A stretch of DNA of 64,000 bases from Streptomyces spinosus (GTDB lineage: Bacteria > Actinomycetota > Actinomycetes > Streptomycetales > Streptomycetaceae), in assembly GCF_020400655.1 (NCBI RefSeq), contig NZ_JAINRC010000026.1:1-64000 (forward strand), given 5' to 3'. Under the pieces are notes generated by a model. That model was not told the DNA's origin, made no database searches, and saw only the letters and a list, made by a program, of their open reading frames with translations. The translations under genes and the position numbers were made by a program. Below, in pieces: positions 48,286-57,974 of this stretch. Position 1 is the first letter of the stretch. Each line of letters begins with the position of its first letter.

Positions 48286-48311
48286 GGAATCTTTACCGCC
48301 GACCGGACGTT
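48286..48311 (+). promoter_or_regulatory. Sigma-R promoter of rbpA
   Basis: GGAAT (48286-48290), 18 bp, then GTT (48309-48311) is an exact match to the sigma-R consensus used under thiol-oxidative stress. rbpA is a known sigma-R target in S. coelicolor. The start of transcription should be near 48318, about 55 bases before the gene. Confidence 0.9.
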
Positions 48312-48372
48312 GACCGGATGACGACGACAGCGACACCTGTCCTGTGGGCGACAAGCCCGGGAGGCACGATTC

Positions 48373-48747
48373 ATGAGTGAGCGAGCTCTTCGCGGTACGC
48401 GCCTCGTGGTGACCAGCTACGAGACGGACCGCGGTATCGACCTGGCCCCGCGCCAGGCCGTGGAGTACGCATGCGAGAAGGGGCACCGCTTCGAGATGCC
48501 CTTCTCGGTCGAGGCGGAGATCCCGCCGGAGTGGGAGTGCAAGGTCTGTGGTGCCCAGGCACTCCTCGTGGACGGCGACGGCCCTGAGGAGAAGAAGGCC
48601 AAGCCCGCGCGTACCCATTGGGACATGCTGATGGAGCGACGCACCCGTGAGGAACTCGAAGAGGTCCTCGAGGAGCGTCTGGCGGTACTGCGCTCTGGGG
48701 CGATGAACATCGCGGTCCACCCCAGGGACAGCCGCAAGAGCGCGTAA
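48373..48747 (+). CDS. rbpA: RNA polymerase-binding protein RbpA
   Basis: RbpA binds RNA polymerase and group 1/2 sigma factors, stabilises the open complex, and affects rifampicin tolerance. The 124-aa product has the N-terminal tail, the core with zinc ligands C34, H38, C56 and C59, the basic linker PEEKKAKPART, and the sigma-interaction helix THWDMLMERRTREELEEVLE. Length and motifs match actinobacterial RbpA fully. Two promoter types upstream explain both constant and stress-induced expression. Confidence 0.98.
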   Translation: MSERALRGTRLVVTSYETDRGIDLAPRQAVEYACEKGHRFEMPFSVEAEIPPEWECKVCGAQALLVDGDGPEEKKAKPARTHWDMLMERRTREELEEVLEERLAVLRSGAMNIAVHPRDSRKSA

Positions 48748-48753
48748 CGCGCA

Positions 48754-48818
48754 CACAGCACAACGACCGCGGGCGCCGTACGTGAGATACGTACGGCGCC
48801 CGCGGTCGTTGTGCTGTG
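48754..48818. terminator. Very long hairpin terminator after rbpA
   Basis: A perfect 30-bp stem (48754-48783 paired with 48789-48818) closes a 5-nt GAGAT loop. The arms include CAACGACCGCGGGCGCCG and its complement. It lies between convergent rbpA and fxsA and would stop both. The length is unusual even for Streptomyces. Confidence 0.9.
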
Positions 48819-48840
48819 CTGTGCTCGCGGTGCCGGACGC

Positions 48841-49392
48841 TCAGCGCGTGAGCGGCGGCCGGTGCTCCCCCGGTTCGGGGCGGTCATCCCTGATGACCTC
48901 GCCCTGCACCACCCTGCCGTCGGGCCGGTGGATGCGGACCTGCCGGAACGCGTCGCCCAGGCTGCCCGGGGCGGCCTTGCGCAGACTCCGTTCCACGGCG
49001 TTCTCCGCGAAGCGGCTCACCGCCTTCTGGACCGGCGGGAGCAGCAGGAGCAGGCCCGCCGCGTCCGAGACCAGGCCGGGGATCATCAGCAGCAGACCAC
49101 CGAGCATCATCAGGCCGTTGCCGCCGCCGCGCGCCGGGGAGCCGCCCCGCTGCAACGCCTCGTTCAGGTTCTGGAAGGCGCGGCGGCCGGCCCGCTTGAT
49201 GACCACGGATCCCGCCACGAGACCCGCGACCAGCAGCAGGAACACCGTGAGGCCGCCCGCGGCGCCCGCGACCAGGGTCAGCAGCCAGATCTCCAGCACC
49301 AGCCACACGGCGAGGCCCAGCGGCAGGTACCTGCGCAGCCGGGAACGCCGGCGGCGGGCGGTGTACGGAGAGGTCGGAGCGCCAGTCGTCAT
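48841..49392 (-). CDS. fxsA: FxsA-family membrane protein
   Basis: The 183-aa protein has a basic N-terminus, two joined hydrophobic segments (about 23-65) and a third (about 92-118, with GGLLLMIPGLVSDAAGLLLLLP, the family hallmark). A soluble tail follows. E. coli FxsA suppresses phage exclusion when overproduced; the normal role is unknown. It converges on rbpA. Confidence 0.9.
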   Translation of the reverse strand: MTTGAPTSPYTARRRRSRLRRYLPLGLAVWLVLEIWLLTLVAGAAGGLTVFLLLVAGLVAGSVVIKRAGRRAFQNLNEALQRGGSPARGGGNGLMMLGGLLLMIPGLVSDAAGLLLLLPPVQKAVSRFAENAVERSLRKAAPGSLGDAFRQVRIHRPDGRVVQGEVIRDDRPEPGEHRPPLTR

Positions 49393-49484
49393 GCCCCCAG
49401 TGTGCCTGGGTGTGCCTCAGCGCGGGATAAGGGGGTGATCAGCCCGGCCCGGACCGGCCGCGCGGCCGGTCCGTGGATCCGCCG

Positions 49485-50279
49485 CTACGCCTGCTTGCCC
49501 TTGCCGGTGAGCTTGCCGAGGCGGTCCCCGACGCCCCAGGAGGTGACCCGCCACAGCGCCTCGACCACGATGTCCCGGCTCATCTTGGAGTCGCCCAGTT
49601 CCCGCTCGACGAAGGTGATGGGGACCTCGACGACGTGGTAGCCGGCCTTCACCGCGCGGCGGGCCAGGTCGACCTGGAAGCAGTAGCCCTGCGAGGCGAC
49701 CTCGCCGAGGCCGAGGCCCTCCAGCGTCCCGCGGCGGAAGGCACGGAAGCCGCCGGTCACGTCCCGGATGGGCACGTCGAGCATGAGCCGCGAGTAGGTG
49801 GAGCCGCCCCGCGAGAGGAACTCCCGGGACTTCGGCCAGTTCACCACCCGGCCGCCGGGCACCCAGCGGGAGCCGAGGACCAGGTCGGCGCCCTTGAGGG
49901 CGGTGAGCAGCCGGGGCAGTTCCTCGGGCTGGTGGGAGCCGTCGGCGTCCATCTCGATCAGCACGCCGTAGTCCCGCTCCAGGCCCCAGCGGAAACCCGC
50001 GAGGTAGGCGGCGCCCAGGCCCTCCTTGCCCTTGCGGTGCAGCACGTGGACGTGCTCGTCCTCGGCGGCCAGTTCGTCGGCGAGCTTGCCGGTGCCGTCG
50101 GGGCTGTTGTCGTCCGCGATCAGTACGTGCGCCTCGGGGACGGCCTTGCGCACCCGGCCGACGATGGACTTGATGTTCTCCGCCTCGTTGTAGGTCGGGA
50201 TGATCACCAAGGCCGTGCCGAGCGGACCGAACTGCCTCCCCTGGGCCTGGGCCGCGAGGGTCCCGTCGCCGTCGTTCAC
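49485..50279 (-). CDS. ppm1: Polyprenol monophosphomannose synthase
   Basis: The enzyme moves mannose from GDP-mannose to polyprenyl phosphate, giving the donor for protein O-mannosylation and surface glycans. The 264-aa GT2 domain has VIIPTYNEAENI, ADDNSPDGTG, and the DxD-type motif EMDADGSHQPEELP. There is no C-terminal membrane domain, so this is the separate catalytic subunit. The GTG at 50279 has AAGGGG six bases upstream; the frame stays open further but without a ribosome site. In S. coelicolor Ppm1 is needed for phage phiC31 infection and antibiotic tolerance. Confidence 0.95.
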   Translation of the reverse strand: MNDGDGTLAAQAQGRQFGPLGTALVIIPTYNEAENIKSIVGRVRKAVPEAHVLIADDNSPDGTGKLADELAAEDEHVHVLHRKGKEGLGAAYLAGFRWGLERDYGVLIEMDADGSHQPEELPRLLTALKGADLVLGSRWVPGGRVVNWPKSREFLSRGGSTYSRLMLDVPIRDVTGGFRAFRRGTLEGLGLGEVASQGYCFQVDLARRAVKAGYHVVEVPITFVERELGDSKMSRDIVVEALWRVTSWGVGDRLGKLTGKGKQA

Positions 50280-50836
50280 TACTGCCCCTTCATGTCGTAC
50301 ACAGGGGTCCACCATAGTGGCCGCGGCCTGGCCGGACGTGACAGTGCGTGCGTACGGTGGTGTCGGTTCCGCAAGAGCGGGGTAAAAAGTTCTCTTCCGG
50401 TACCTTCCCGCCAGGCGCTGAACACCTTCGTACCACGACGGATGGGGGCCCGGCGCCCTTCGGTCCGACCCGGGACCCGCTGGCTGCGGGTCGACCGGAA
50501 GCCGTTGTCTACTGAGCCCGGGCCCCACCCGGGTCACACCTGGCCGACCCGCGGGAACGTCCCCCTCGTCGGCGCGGGCGCTGAGCCTGGCTCCCAGCGA
50601 CGGTGCTCCGGTGCGGCACACCGTCCCTGACCCAGCGGCGCTGCGACGAGTCGGCTGAACGTCCCCCGGTCGGGCGTCCGGTGGTGGACTCGGACGAACC
50701 TACCGGCCCCCGGCCGCAGACTGTCAACAGCCCTGCGAACCGGGCGGCCGGCACCGGCGGACCGGCCGCCGGGGAGGACGCGCAGGTCGGGCGGCGGGGC
50801 CCCGGCGGCCGGGGCGGCCGACGCCACCCCGGGAGA
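50280..50836. other. Long leader/promoter region of ppm1
   Basis: This 557-bp gap has no supportable gene. On the minus strand TTGACA (50722-50727) and TAGGTT (50697-50702) form a promoter with a rather long 19-bp spacer. A transcript from there would have about 400 nt before ppm1. Short inverted repeats such as GACCCGGG/CCCGGGTC-like pairs are present, and GGGGACGTTC occurs twice on the minus strand. Confidence 0.5.
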
Positions 50837-52444
50837 TCACTCGCCCGGCCGTACGAACACCGTCCGCCCGCCGACCACGGTCCGCAGGCAGACCGGCAGG
50901 TCACGGCCCGGAGTGAGGTCGGGCAGGCCGGGCGTGCCGGAGCGCGGATCGGTGGACCAGCGGGCGACCCGGTCGTCGGGGGCCTGCACGACCAGTTCGT
51001 CGGTACGCCAGACGGCGTAGTCGGCGGGGGCGCCCGGGACCAGGACACCCGCGTCGTCGCGGCCGACGGCCCGCCAGCCGCCGCGGGTGTGCGCGGTGAA
51101 GGCGGCGCGGACGGAGATCCGGTGCCCGGGCGTGCGGTGGAAGGCGGCGGCACGGACCGTGCCCCAGGGGTCCAGCGGCGTGACGGGGCTGTCGGAGCCG
51201 AACGCGAGCGGTACACCGGAGCGGAGCAGTGCGGCGAAGGGGTTGAGTGTGCGGGCCCGCTCCACCCCCAGACGCCGGGCGTACATGCCGTCCTCGCCGC
51301 CCCACAGGGCGTCGAAGGCGGGCTGGACGGAGGCGATCAGGCCCAGCTCGGCGAAGCCCGCGACGGTGTCGGGGGTGAGCATCTCGGCGTGCTCGACGCG
51401 GTGCCGGGCGGCCCGGATCCGGGCGAGGCCCACCTTCTCGGCGGCGGCGCGCACGCCGTCCACCACGGCGGCGACGGCGGCGTCGCCGATGGCGTGGAAG
51501 CCGGCCTGGAGGCCCGCCTCGGTGCAGGCCACGACGTGGGCGGCGACGGCGTCGGCGTCCAGGAAGGCGGTGCCGCTGTGGCCGGCGTCGGCGTACGGCT
51601 CGTGCAGGCAGGCGGTGTGGGAGCCGAGCGCGCCGTCGGCGAAGAGGTCGCCCGCCGCGCCGGCGGCACCCAGCTCGCGGGCCTTGGCGGTGTCCTCTTC
51701 CGCCCAGTAGCCCACCACCCGGGGGCCCGGCATCTCCGCGGCGAGCCGCAGCAGGCCGGTGAAGTCGTCCTCGGAGGAGATCCGCGGGCCGCCGCACTCG
51801 TGCACGGTGCCGATGCCGAGAGAGGCCGCGTGCTCCAGTGCGGTGCGCTGGGCCTCGGCGCGCTGGGCGGGGGTGATGGCGGCGAGGGCGGCCTCGCGGA
51901 CGGCGTGGTGGGCGTCCTTGGTGAGCGGGGCGTCCGCGCGCGGGAGATCGCCGGGGACCAGGTCCAGCAGGGCGGTGCTGACGACCGCCGAGTGCACGTC
52001 GATGCGGGACAGGTACAGCGGGCGTCCGCCGGTGGCCTCGTCCAGCTCCGCGCGGGCCGGCGGCCGGCCGCCGGGCCAGCGGGCGGCGTCCCAGCCGTGG
52101 CCCAGCAGGACTCGGTCGTCGGGCCGGGCGGCGGCAAACTCGCGGACCCGGGCCAGGGCGGCCTCCAGGGAGGGGGCGCCGGACAGGTCGAGACCGGTCA
52201 GGGCGAGGCCGGTGGCGGTGGTGTGCACATGGGCGTCGGTGAAGGCCGGGGTGACCAGGGCGCCGTCGAGATCGACCACCTCGTCCACGCCGTCGGCGAA
52301 GGCGTCGGCCGCGCCCTCGGATCCGACCCAGGCGACGTGGCCCGCCTCGACGACCATGGCCGTCGCGAAGGGGTCCGCGGGGCTGTGGACCTCGCCGCGG
52401 CGGAGCAGGACGGTCTGGAGGGGCTCGGCGGTGCGGTTGCTCAT
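50837..52444 (-). CDS. Amidohydrolase (YtcJ-like)
   Basis: The 535-aa protein belongs to the metal-dependent amidohydrolase superfamily, amidohydrolase_3 branch. The metal-site motif is PAFTDAHVH (near residue 65), and further landmarks are GHGWDAARWP, HECGGPRISSED, HAIGDAAV and FGSDSPVTPLDPW. There is no signal peptide. Typical substrates of the family are cyclic amides and N-acyl compounds, but none can be assigned. The ATG at 52444 begins MSNRTAEPL. An Lrp-type regulator lies just upstream on the same strand. Confidence 0.9.
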   Translation of the reverse strand: MSNRTAEPLQTVLLRRGEVHSPADPFATAMVVEAGHVAWVGSEGAADAFADGVDEVVDLDGALVTPAFTDAHVHTTATGLALTGLDLSGAPSLEAALARVREFAAARPDDRVLLGHGWDAARWPGGRPPARAELDEATGGRPLYLSRIDVHSAVVSTALLDLVPGDLPRADAPLTKDAHHAVREAALAAITPAQRAEAQRTALEHAASLGIGTVHECGGPRISSEDDFTGLLRLAAEMPGPRVVGYWAEEDTAKARELGAAGAAGDLFADGALGSHTACLHEPYADAGHSGTAFLDADAVAAHVVACTEAGLQAGFHAIGDAAVAAVVDGVRAAAEKVGLARIRAARHRVEHAEMLTPDTVAGFAELGLIASVQPAFDALWGGEDGMYARRLGVERARTLNPFAALLRSGVPLAFGSDSPVTPLDPWGTVRAAAFHRTPGHRISVRAAFTAHTRGGWRAVGRDDAGVLVPGAPADYAVWRTDELVVQAPDDRVARWSTDPRSGTPGLPDLTPGRDLPVCLRTVVGGRTVFVRPGE

Positions 52445-52527
52445 AGCCGACAGTTTCTCCCGGCGCCGGGCGGGCGCCGCACCCGGGTCGCCCGGACGGC
52501 ACCCGCGCGCCGCCGGCGCCCGGACGG

Positions 52528-52968
52528 TCAGATCTTCGGCGGCCGGGCCTCGTACGGTGTCGAGAGGACCACCGTCGTGCGTGTCGAGACCCCCGCCAGC
52601 GAGCGCAGCCGGGCCAGCAGTTCCTCCAGTTCGTGCGGGGTGGACACACGGACCTTGAGGATGTAGTTCTCGTCGCCCGCCACGCTGTGGCACGCCTCGA
52701 TCTCGGGGACCCCGGCGAGGCGGTCGGCGATGTCGTCGGGGGCGCTGGGGTCGAACGGTTTCACCGAGATGAACGCGGTCAGCGGCAGCCCGACGGCCTC
52801 GGGGTCGACCACCGCGGCGTAGCCGCGGATGACGCCACGCTGCTCCAGCCTGCGCACCCGCTGGTGCACGGCCGACGTGGACAGGCCCGTGGCCTTGCCC
52901 AGGTCTGTGTAGCTCATCCGCCCGTCCTTGACGAGCAGCTGCACGATCTGACGGTCCAGCTCCTCCAT
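52528..52968 (-). CDS. Lrp/AsnC-family regulator
   Basis: The 146-aa protein has an N-terminal helix-turn-helix (about 15-48, with YTDLGKATGLSTSAVHQRVR) and a C-terminal RAM ligand-binding domain (VAGDENYILKVRV). Such regulators sense amino acids as octamers. GGCGG precedes the ATG at 52968. An in-frame GTG with GAGG upstream, 18 codons earlier, is possible. The 83-bp gap to the amidohydrolase gene suggests that gene as a target. Confidence 0.93.
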   Translation of the reverse strand: MEELDRQIVQLLVKDGRMSYTDLGKATGLSTSAVHQRVRRLEQRGVIRGYAAVVDPEAVGLPLTAFISVKPFDPSAPDDIADRLAGVPEIEACHSVAGDENYILKVRVSTPHELEELLARLRSLAGVSTRTTVVLSTPYEARPPKI

Positions 52969-53205
52969 GCCGCCAAAACCTACAGTGCGCCTGATCTCCA
53001 CGGATACCTCAGAGGTGCAGGTCATTCCCTGTTTCGGCAGAAAATGCACCGGGACGGGCACCTGCGCACGGCATGTGACGAAGACCACACGCCCCGGACA
53101 CAGGCTCCGTGATGTCCTCGTGATTACCGCCGAGACCGGACGGGAAGTGCTTGCTGTGGTCGAGGCCGCAGCGCCTTCACGGCCCAGCCTTAGGGGGAGA
53201 ATCCC

Positions 53206-53640
53206 ATGCAGAGTACCCATCGCCCTGGTCGATCCGCGTCCACGCACCGGCAGTCGGTCGCCGAACCCGAGCCGGAGGGCGTCGAAGCCGACGCCTTCGA
53301 CGAGGAGCCGGACGCCTGCGACACCTTCGAGATGTACCGGGTGATCTGCCCGGACTGCGCGCAGCCGATCGCGCTGCTGGCGGACGAGGAGGTCCTGCCG
53401 GAGCACGCGCTGTGCGCCTCGCCGTGGAACCCGTTCGGGCTCACGGTGTGCGCGGGCACGGGCCGTGCGGCGGCCGACGCCCGCCCCGCGGACGAGTCCT
53501 TCGAGCCGCAGGAGCAGGACACCGCCCTGCTGCTCACGCTTCCCCAGGGTCTGAACTGGCGGACGCAGCCCTTCTCGCACGTCGGCGGCCCGGGCTCACG
53601 CCCGATGCGCGTGCCGTCGATGCGCCGCCAGGCCGCCTGA
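53206..53640 (+). CDS. Small conserved protein with Cys cluster
   Basis: The 144-aa protein has an acidic N-terminal 40 residues, then MYRVICPDCAQPIALLADEE, a probable half zinc ribbon, with two more cysteines at HALCASP and LTVCAG. The C-terminus is Arg/Pro-rich. GGGGGAGA lies before the ATG. I do not recognise a family beyond similar proteins expected in Streptomyces. It is divergent from the Lrp-type gene. A regulatory or RNA/DNA-binding role is possible but not shown. Confidence 0.75.
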   Translation: MQSTHRPGRSASTHRQSVAEPEPEGVEADAFDEEPDACDTFEMYRVICPDCAQPIALLADEEVLPEHALCASPWNPFGLTVCAGTGRAAADARPADESFEPQEQDTALLLTLPQGLNWRTQPFSHVGGPGSRPMRVPSMRRQAA

Positions 53641-54010
53641 GCCGGCTCACCGACACCCACCCGTTCGCGCCCTGGACCGGGCGCGCACGGTGCCGTGGCG
53701 CGGGCCGGCGGGTCCGGGTCCACGGGCACGGCGGCCTGCCCGGAGCACGCCCGGCAGCAGAGGACGCGCAGCGTGACGTGCGCGTGCCGCCGGGCGGCGT
53801 ACAGCAGTCGCCGCCCCCGGACGCTCGCGCACCGATGCGCCGGCCGGGCGGCACGGGACGGCCCTCGCTCCCGAACGCCCCCTGGCCGGCGTGCACTTGA
53901 CGCGTCGTCAGGACCGCGCGGCGAACCCGGGAGGGGAACCGGACGGAGATGAACTGAAGCTCGATTCCGTGGCAGGGTGACCTGTCCGGCCGTCGCCGCG
54001 TTGCCCTGGT
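53641..54010. other. Gap without a supported gene
   Basis: These 370 bp follow the Cys-cluster gene. Frames are open on both strands, as expected for high G+C, but none has a ribosome site or a recognisable product. AT-richer DNA at 53941-54000 may be the promoter of the small gene that follows. Confidence 0.5.
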
Positions 54011-54253
54011 ATGACCCCCATGTACTCGGCGACCGGGCGTCAGCGCCGTATCTTCGTCCCCCGCCCCGGAGAAGCGGTTCCGCCGGCCGCGCCGCCGGAC
54101 CCGCCCATCTACCGCGACCTCATGCGGGCCTGGGCCGACCGCGGGCGCACCCTGCCGGGCCGCCACGACCCGGAGTGGATCAGGCTGGCGGCCCCGACGG
54201 TGCTCACGGGCCAGTTCAGCGACCTTCTGGCCCCGCCACGTGACGGGCGATGA
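54011..54253 (+). CDS. Possible small protein (80 aa)
   Basis: The frame codes a soluble Pro/Arg-rich peptide with PIYRDLMRAWADRGRTLPGR in the middle and a plausible WxRLAAPTVL end. An ATG stands at 54011 and another three codons later, both with poor ribosome sites. Its last 38 bp overlap the end of the acyl-CoA dehydrogenase gene tail to tail. It could be a real small gene or chance coding. No family is recognised. Confidence 0.4.
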   Translation: MTPMYSATGRQRRIFVPRPGEAVPPAAPPDPPIYRDLMRAWADRGRTLPGRHDPEWIRLAAPTVLTGQFSDLLAPPRDGR

Positions 54254-55388
54254 CCATCCGCTGGATCTGGTTGGTGCCCTCGACGATCTGCAGGACCTTG
54301 GCCTCGCGCATATAGCGCTCGGCCGGGAAGTCGGCGGTGTAGCCGTAGCCGCCCAGGATCTGCACCGCGTCCGTGGTGACCTTCATGGCGGTGTCGGTGC
54401 AGTGCAGCTTGGCCATGGCGGCCTGCTTGGCGAACGGCCTGCCCGCGTCGCGCAGCCGGGCCGCGGCGAGGTACAGCGCGCGGCCCGCCTCGATCTGGGT
54501 GGCCATGTCGGCGATCATGAAGCGCAGGCCCTGGAAGTCGGCGATGGTCCGGCCGAACTGGCGGCGCTGGGTGGCGTAGCGGACCGCCTCGTCCAGTGCG
54601 GCCTGGGCGAGGCCGACGGCGCAGGCCGCGATGCCGAGCCGGCCGGAGTCGAGCGCCGCCAGGGCGATGGAGAAGCCCTGGCCCTCCTCGCCGATGCGCC
54701 GGTCGTCCGGGACGCGGACGCCGTCGAAGTGCACCTGCGCGGTGGGCGAGCCCTTCAGGCCCATCTTCCTCTCCGGCGCGGCGCCGCTCAGGCCGGGGGC
54801 GTCGCCGGGCACGAGGAAGGCGGTGATCCCGCGCGGGCCGTCCTCCCCGGTGCGGGCCATCACGGTGTAGAAGTCGGCGATCCCGCCGTGGGTGATCCAT
54901 GCCTTGGTGCCGTCGATCACCCAGCCGTCGCCCTCGCGGACGGCCTTGGTGCGCAGGGAGGCGGCGTCCGAACCGGAGGACGGCTCGGACAGGCAGTACG
55001 CGCCGAGCAGACCGCCGCCCAGCATCGCGGGCAGGTGCTCGACCTGCTGCTGCTTGGTGCCGTAGGTGGCGAGGGCGTAGGACGCGAGCGTGTGCACGCT
55101 GACGCCCAGGCCGACGGTGAGCCGGGCCGCGGCCAGCTCCTCCAGCACCTGGAGGTAGACCTCGTAGGGCTGGTCGCCGCCGCCGTGCTCCGACGGGTAC
55201 GGCAGGCCCAGCAGGCCTGATTCGGAGAGCAGAGTGAAGACCTCGCGCGGGAAGCGTCCCGCGTCCTCCTCCTCGGCGGCCCTGGGCGCGATCTCGCGCT
55301 GGGCGATCTCCCGGACGAGGGCGAGCAGATCCCTCGCCTCTTCCGTCGGCAGTTGACGCTCCACCGGCTGCGGGTCGCGGTCGGACAT
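54216..55388 (-). CDS. Acyl-CoA dehydrogenase
   Basis: The 390-aa flavoprotein oxidises acyl-CoA to the trans-2-enoyl form. Signature segments are YCLSEPSSGSDAASL, KAWITHGG (FAD site), and QILGGYGYTADFPAERYMRE, with the catalytic glutamate in IVEGTNQIQRM. Length is typical of short/medium-chain enzymes. GGGAGGAG lies before the ATG at 55388. No fatty-acid or branched-chain genes adjoin it, so chain-length preference is open. It is divergent from the chitinase gene. Confidence 0.93.
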   Translation of the reverse strand: MSDRDPQPVERQLPTEEARDLLALVREIAQREIAPRAAEEEDAGRFPREVFTLLSESGLLGLPYPSEHGGGDQPYEVYLQVLEELAAARLTVGLGVSVHTLASYALATYGTKQQQVEHLPAMLGGGLLGAYCLSEPSSGSDAASLRTKAVREGDGWVIDGTKAWITHGGIADFYTVMARTGEDGPRGITAFLVPGDAPGLSGAAPERKMGLKGSPTAQVHFDGVRVPDDRRIGEEGQGFSIALAALDSGRLGIAACAVGLAQAALDEAVRYATQRRQFGRTIADFQGLRFMIADMATQIEAGRALYLAAARLRDAGRPFAKQAAMAKLHCTDTAMKVTTDAVQILGGYGYTADFPAERYMREAKVLQIVEGTNQIQRMVIARHVAGPEGR

Positions 55389-55606
55389 GGCGTCGGGCTC
55401 CTCCCTGTTCGGACACCGGCGGTCCGGCCCGGGGTGGGGGGCGGCTCCGTCTGGTGATCGCGCTTCGCCGAAGGCGCCCGCTCCCGGGTCTCGGAAGCTG
55501 CTGACCAGCGGCATGCGCAGTGAGTATGCCCGATCAGCGACCTCCCGTCACCAGTTAACGACCGCTTACTTCAGGAGTCCAGCCGGGGCCCGCGCGGGGG
55601 CCGAGA

Positions 55607-55640
55607 TTGGTCCGAACCATTGACCTAATGGTCTAGTCCT
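55607..55640. promoter_or_regulatory. Two dre-like direct repeats at the chitinase promoter
   Basis: TTGGTCCGAACCAT (55607-55620) and ATGGTCTAGTCCT (55628-55640) are imperfect dre sites. Their TGGTC cores begin at 55608 and 55629, 21 bp (two helical turns) apart. Paired 12-bp direct repeats of this kind are known at Streptomyces chitinase promoters and are targets of DasR. They lie 81-114 bp before the gene. Confidence 0.8.
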
Positions 55641-55720
55641 CCTAGGGTGCATGACCAACGCTTTACCGCGTTCATGCCAATCGGCGCGCGTCCCCCTCTC
55701 CCCCACGAGGAGACACCCGA

Positions 55721-56953
<1,233 letters not shown>

Positions 56954-56967
56954 CGGTTCCTCCCGGG

Positions 56968-57615
56968 TCAGCCGTCCCGGCGGGCGGGCGGCGGGGCCGG
57001 GTGGGCGGGGTCCAGCTCCTCGATGGCGCGCAGGGCCCCGCCCAGCGTCTTCACCAGCAGCGCGCACATGGTCTCGCGGGGCAGCCGGGGGTGGCCGATC
57101 CAGTCCAGGGTGGCGCCCTCCACGCCGCACACCCAGGAGAGCAGGCCCATCCGGGCCACCGGGGAGATGTCGGCGCGGCCATAGGCCCCCTCGGCGATCG
57201 TGGTGACGATCGCCTCGCGCACACCGTCCCGGATCGCCTGCACCTCGGTGTCGAAGCCGACGCCGCCGCTGACGATGGTGCGGTAGGCGGCCTGGTGATG
57301 CTCGGCGTAGCGCAGGTAGCCGTCGATCGTGCGGTGCACGCGGTCCACGGCGGGGAGGTGGAGCCCGCCGGCGGCGGAGGTGACCAGGTCGGCGACGGAG
57401 TCCTGGATGATCGCCAGGTAGTAGCCGCGCTTGGACCGGAAGTAGTAGTAGATGAGGCCCTTGGCCACCTGCGCCTGGCGGGCGATGTCATCCATGGACA
57501 GCGCGTCGTAGGACGTGTCGGCGAACAACTTCCGCCCGATGGCGATGAGTTCGGCGCGACGCGCCACGGAGCGCTCGGTGCCGCGCGGCTGGACGACGGC
57601 ACGCTGCTGCGGCAT
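56968..57615 (-). CDS. TetR-family regulator
   Basis: The 215-aa protein has an N-terminal TetR helix-turn-helix (about 17-65, with MDDIARQAQVAKGLIYYYFR) and a C-terminal ligand domain with YLRYAEHHQAAYRTIV. It begins MPQQRAVVQ at the ATG of 57615. It converges on the chitinase gene with only 14 bp between them. The small membrane-protein gene behind it is 100 bp away on the same strand. Ligand and targets are unknown. Confidence 0.9.
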   Translation of the reverse strand: MPQQRAVVQPRGTERSVARRAELIAIGRKLFADTSYDALSMDDIARQAQVAKGLIYYYFRSKRGYYLAIIQDSVADLVTSAAGGLHLPAVDRVHRTIDGYLRYAEHHQAAYRTIVSGGVGFDTEVQAIRDGVREAIVTTIAEGAYGRADISPVARMGLLSWVCGVEGATLDWIGHPRLPRETMCALLVKTLGGALRAIEELDPAHPAPPPARRDG

Positions 57616-57715
57616 GTTCAAGACCGGCCCTGATGCGGGGACGACGGGACAGCCGCAGTATGTCAGAACAATCCGCTCGCGTGAGCGGTCCGTCCACAGA
57701 CAGGTACGCGGCGGT

Positions 57716-57856
57716 TCAGAGCAGGCCGAGCTGGGTCACGAGCATCGCGAACACCGCGACGAGGACCCAGCCCAGGACGTGCTCGACGATCTTCGGGCCG
57801 TCTTCCTGCGGGCCGCCGGTGACGGCGCGGGTGGCGGTGGCCGGATGTGCGGTCAT
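57716..57856 (-). CDS. Tiny membrane protein (46 aa)
   Basis: The peptide has a polar N-terminus (MTAHPATATRAVTGG) and one membrane helix near the C-terminus (VLGWVLVAVFAMLVTQLGLL). The ATG is at 57856. Such short tail-anchored peptides are conserved in Streptomyces but unnamed. A longer frame upstream gives no added similarity. Confidence 0.6.
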   Translation of the reverse strand: MTAHPATATRAVTGGPQEDGPKIVEHVLGWVLVAVFAMLVTQLGLL

Positions 57857-57974
57857 GGTGTTACTCGCAGAGGTCGGACGTACACGGCGGAAATCCCCCA
57901 CCCCTCCGTCCACCATGCCACCCGCGACGGCGCGCGCGGCGATGAGCTTGGTCACACGCCGCGCGCACCGGGAC

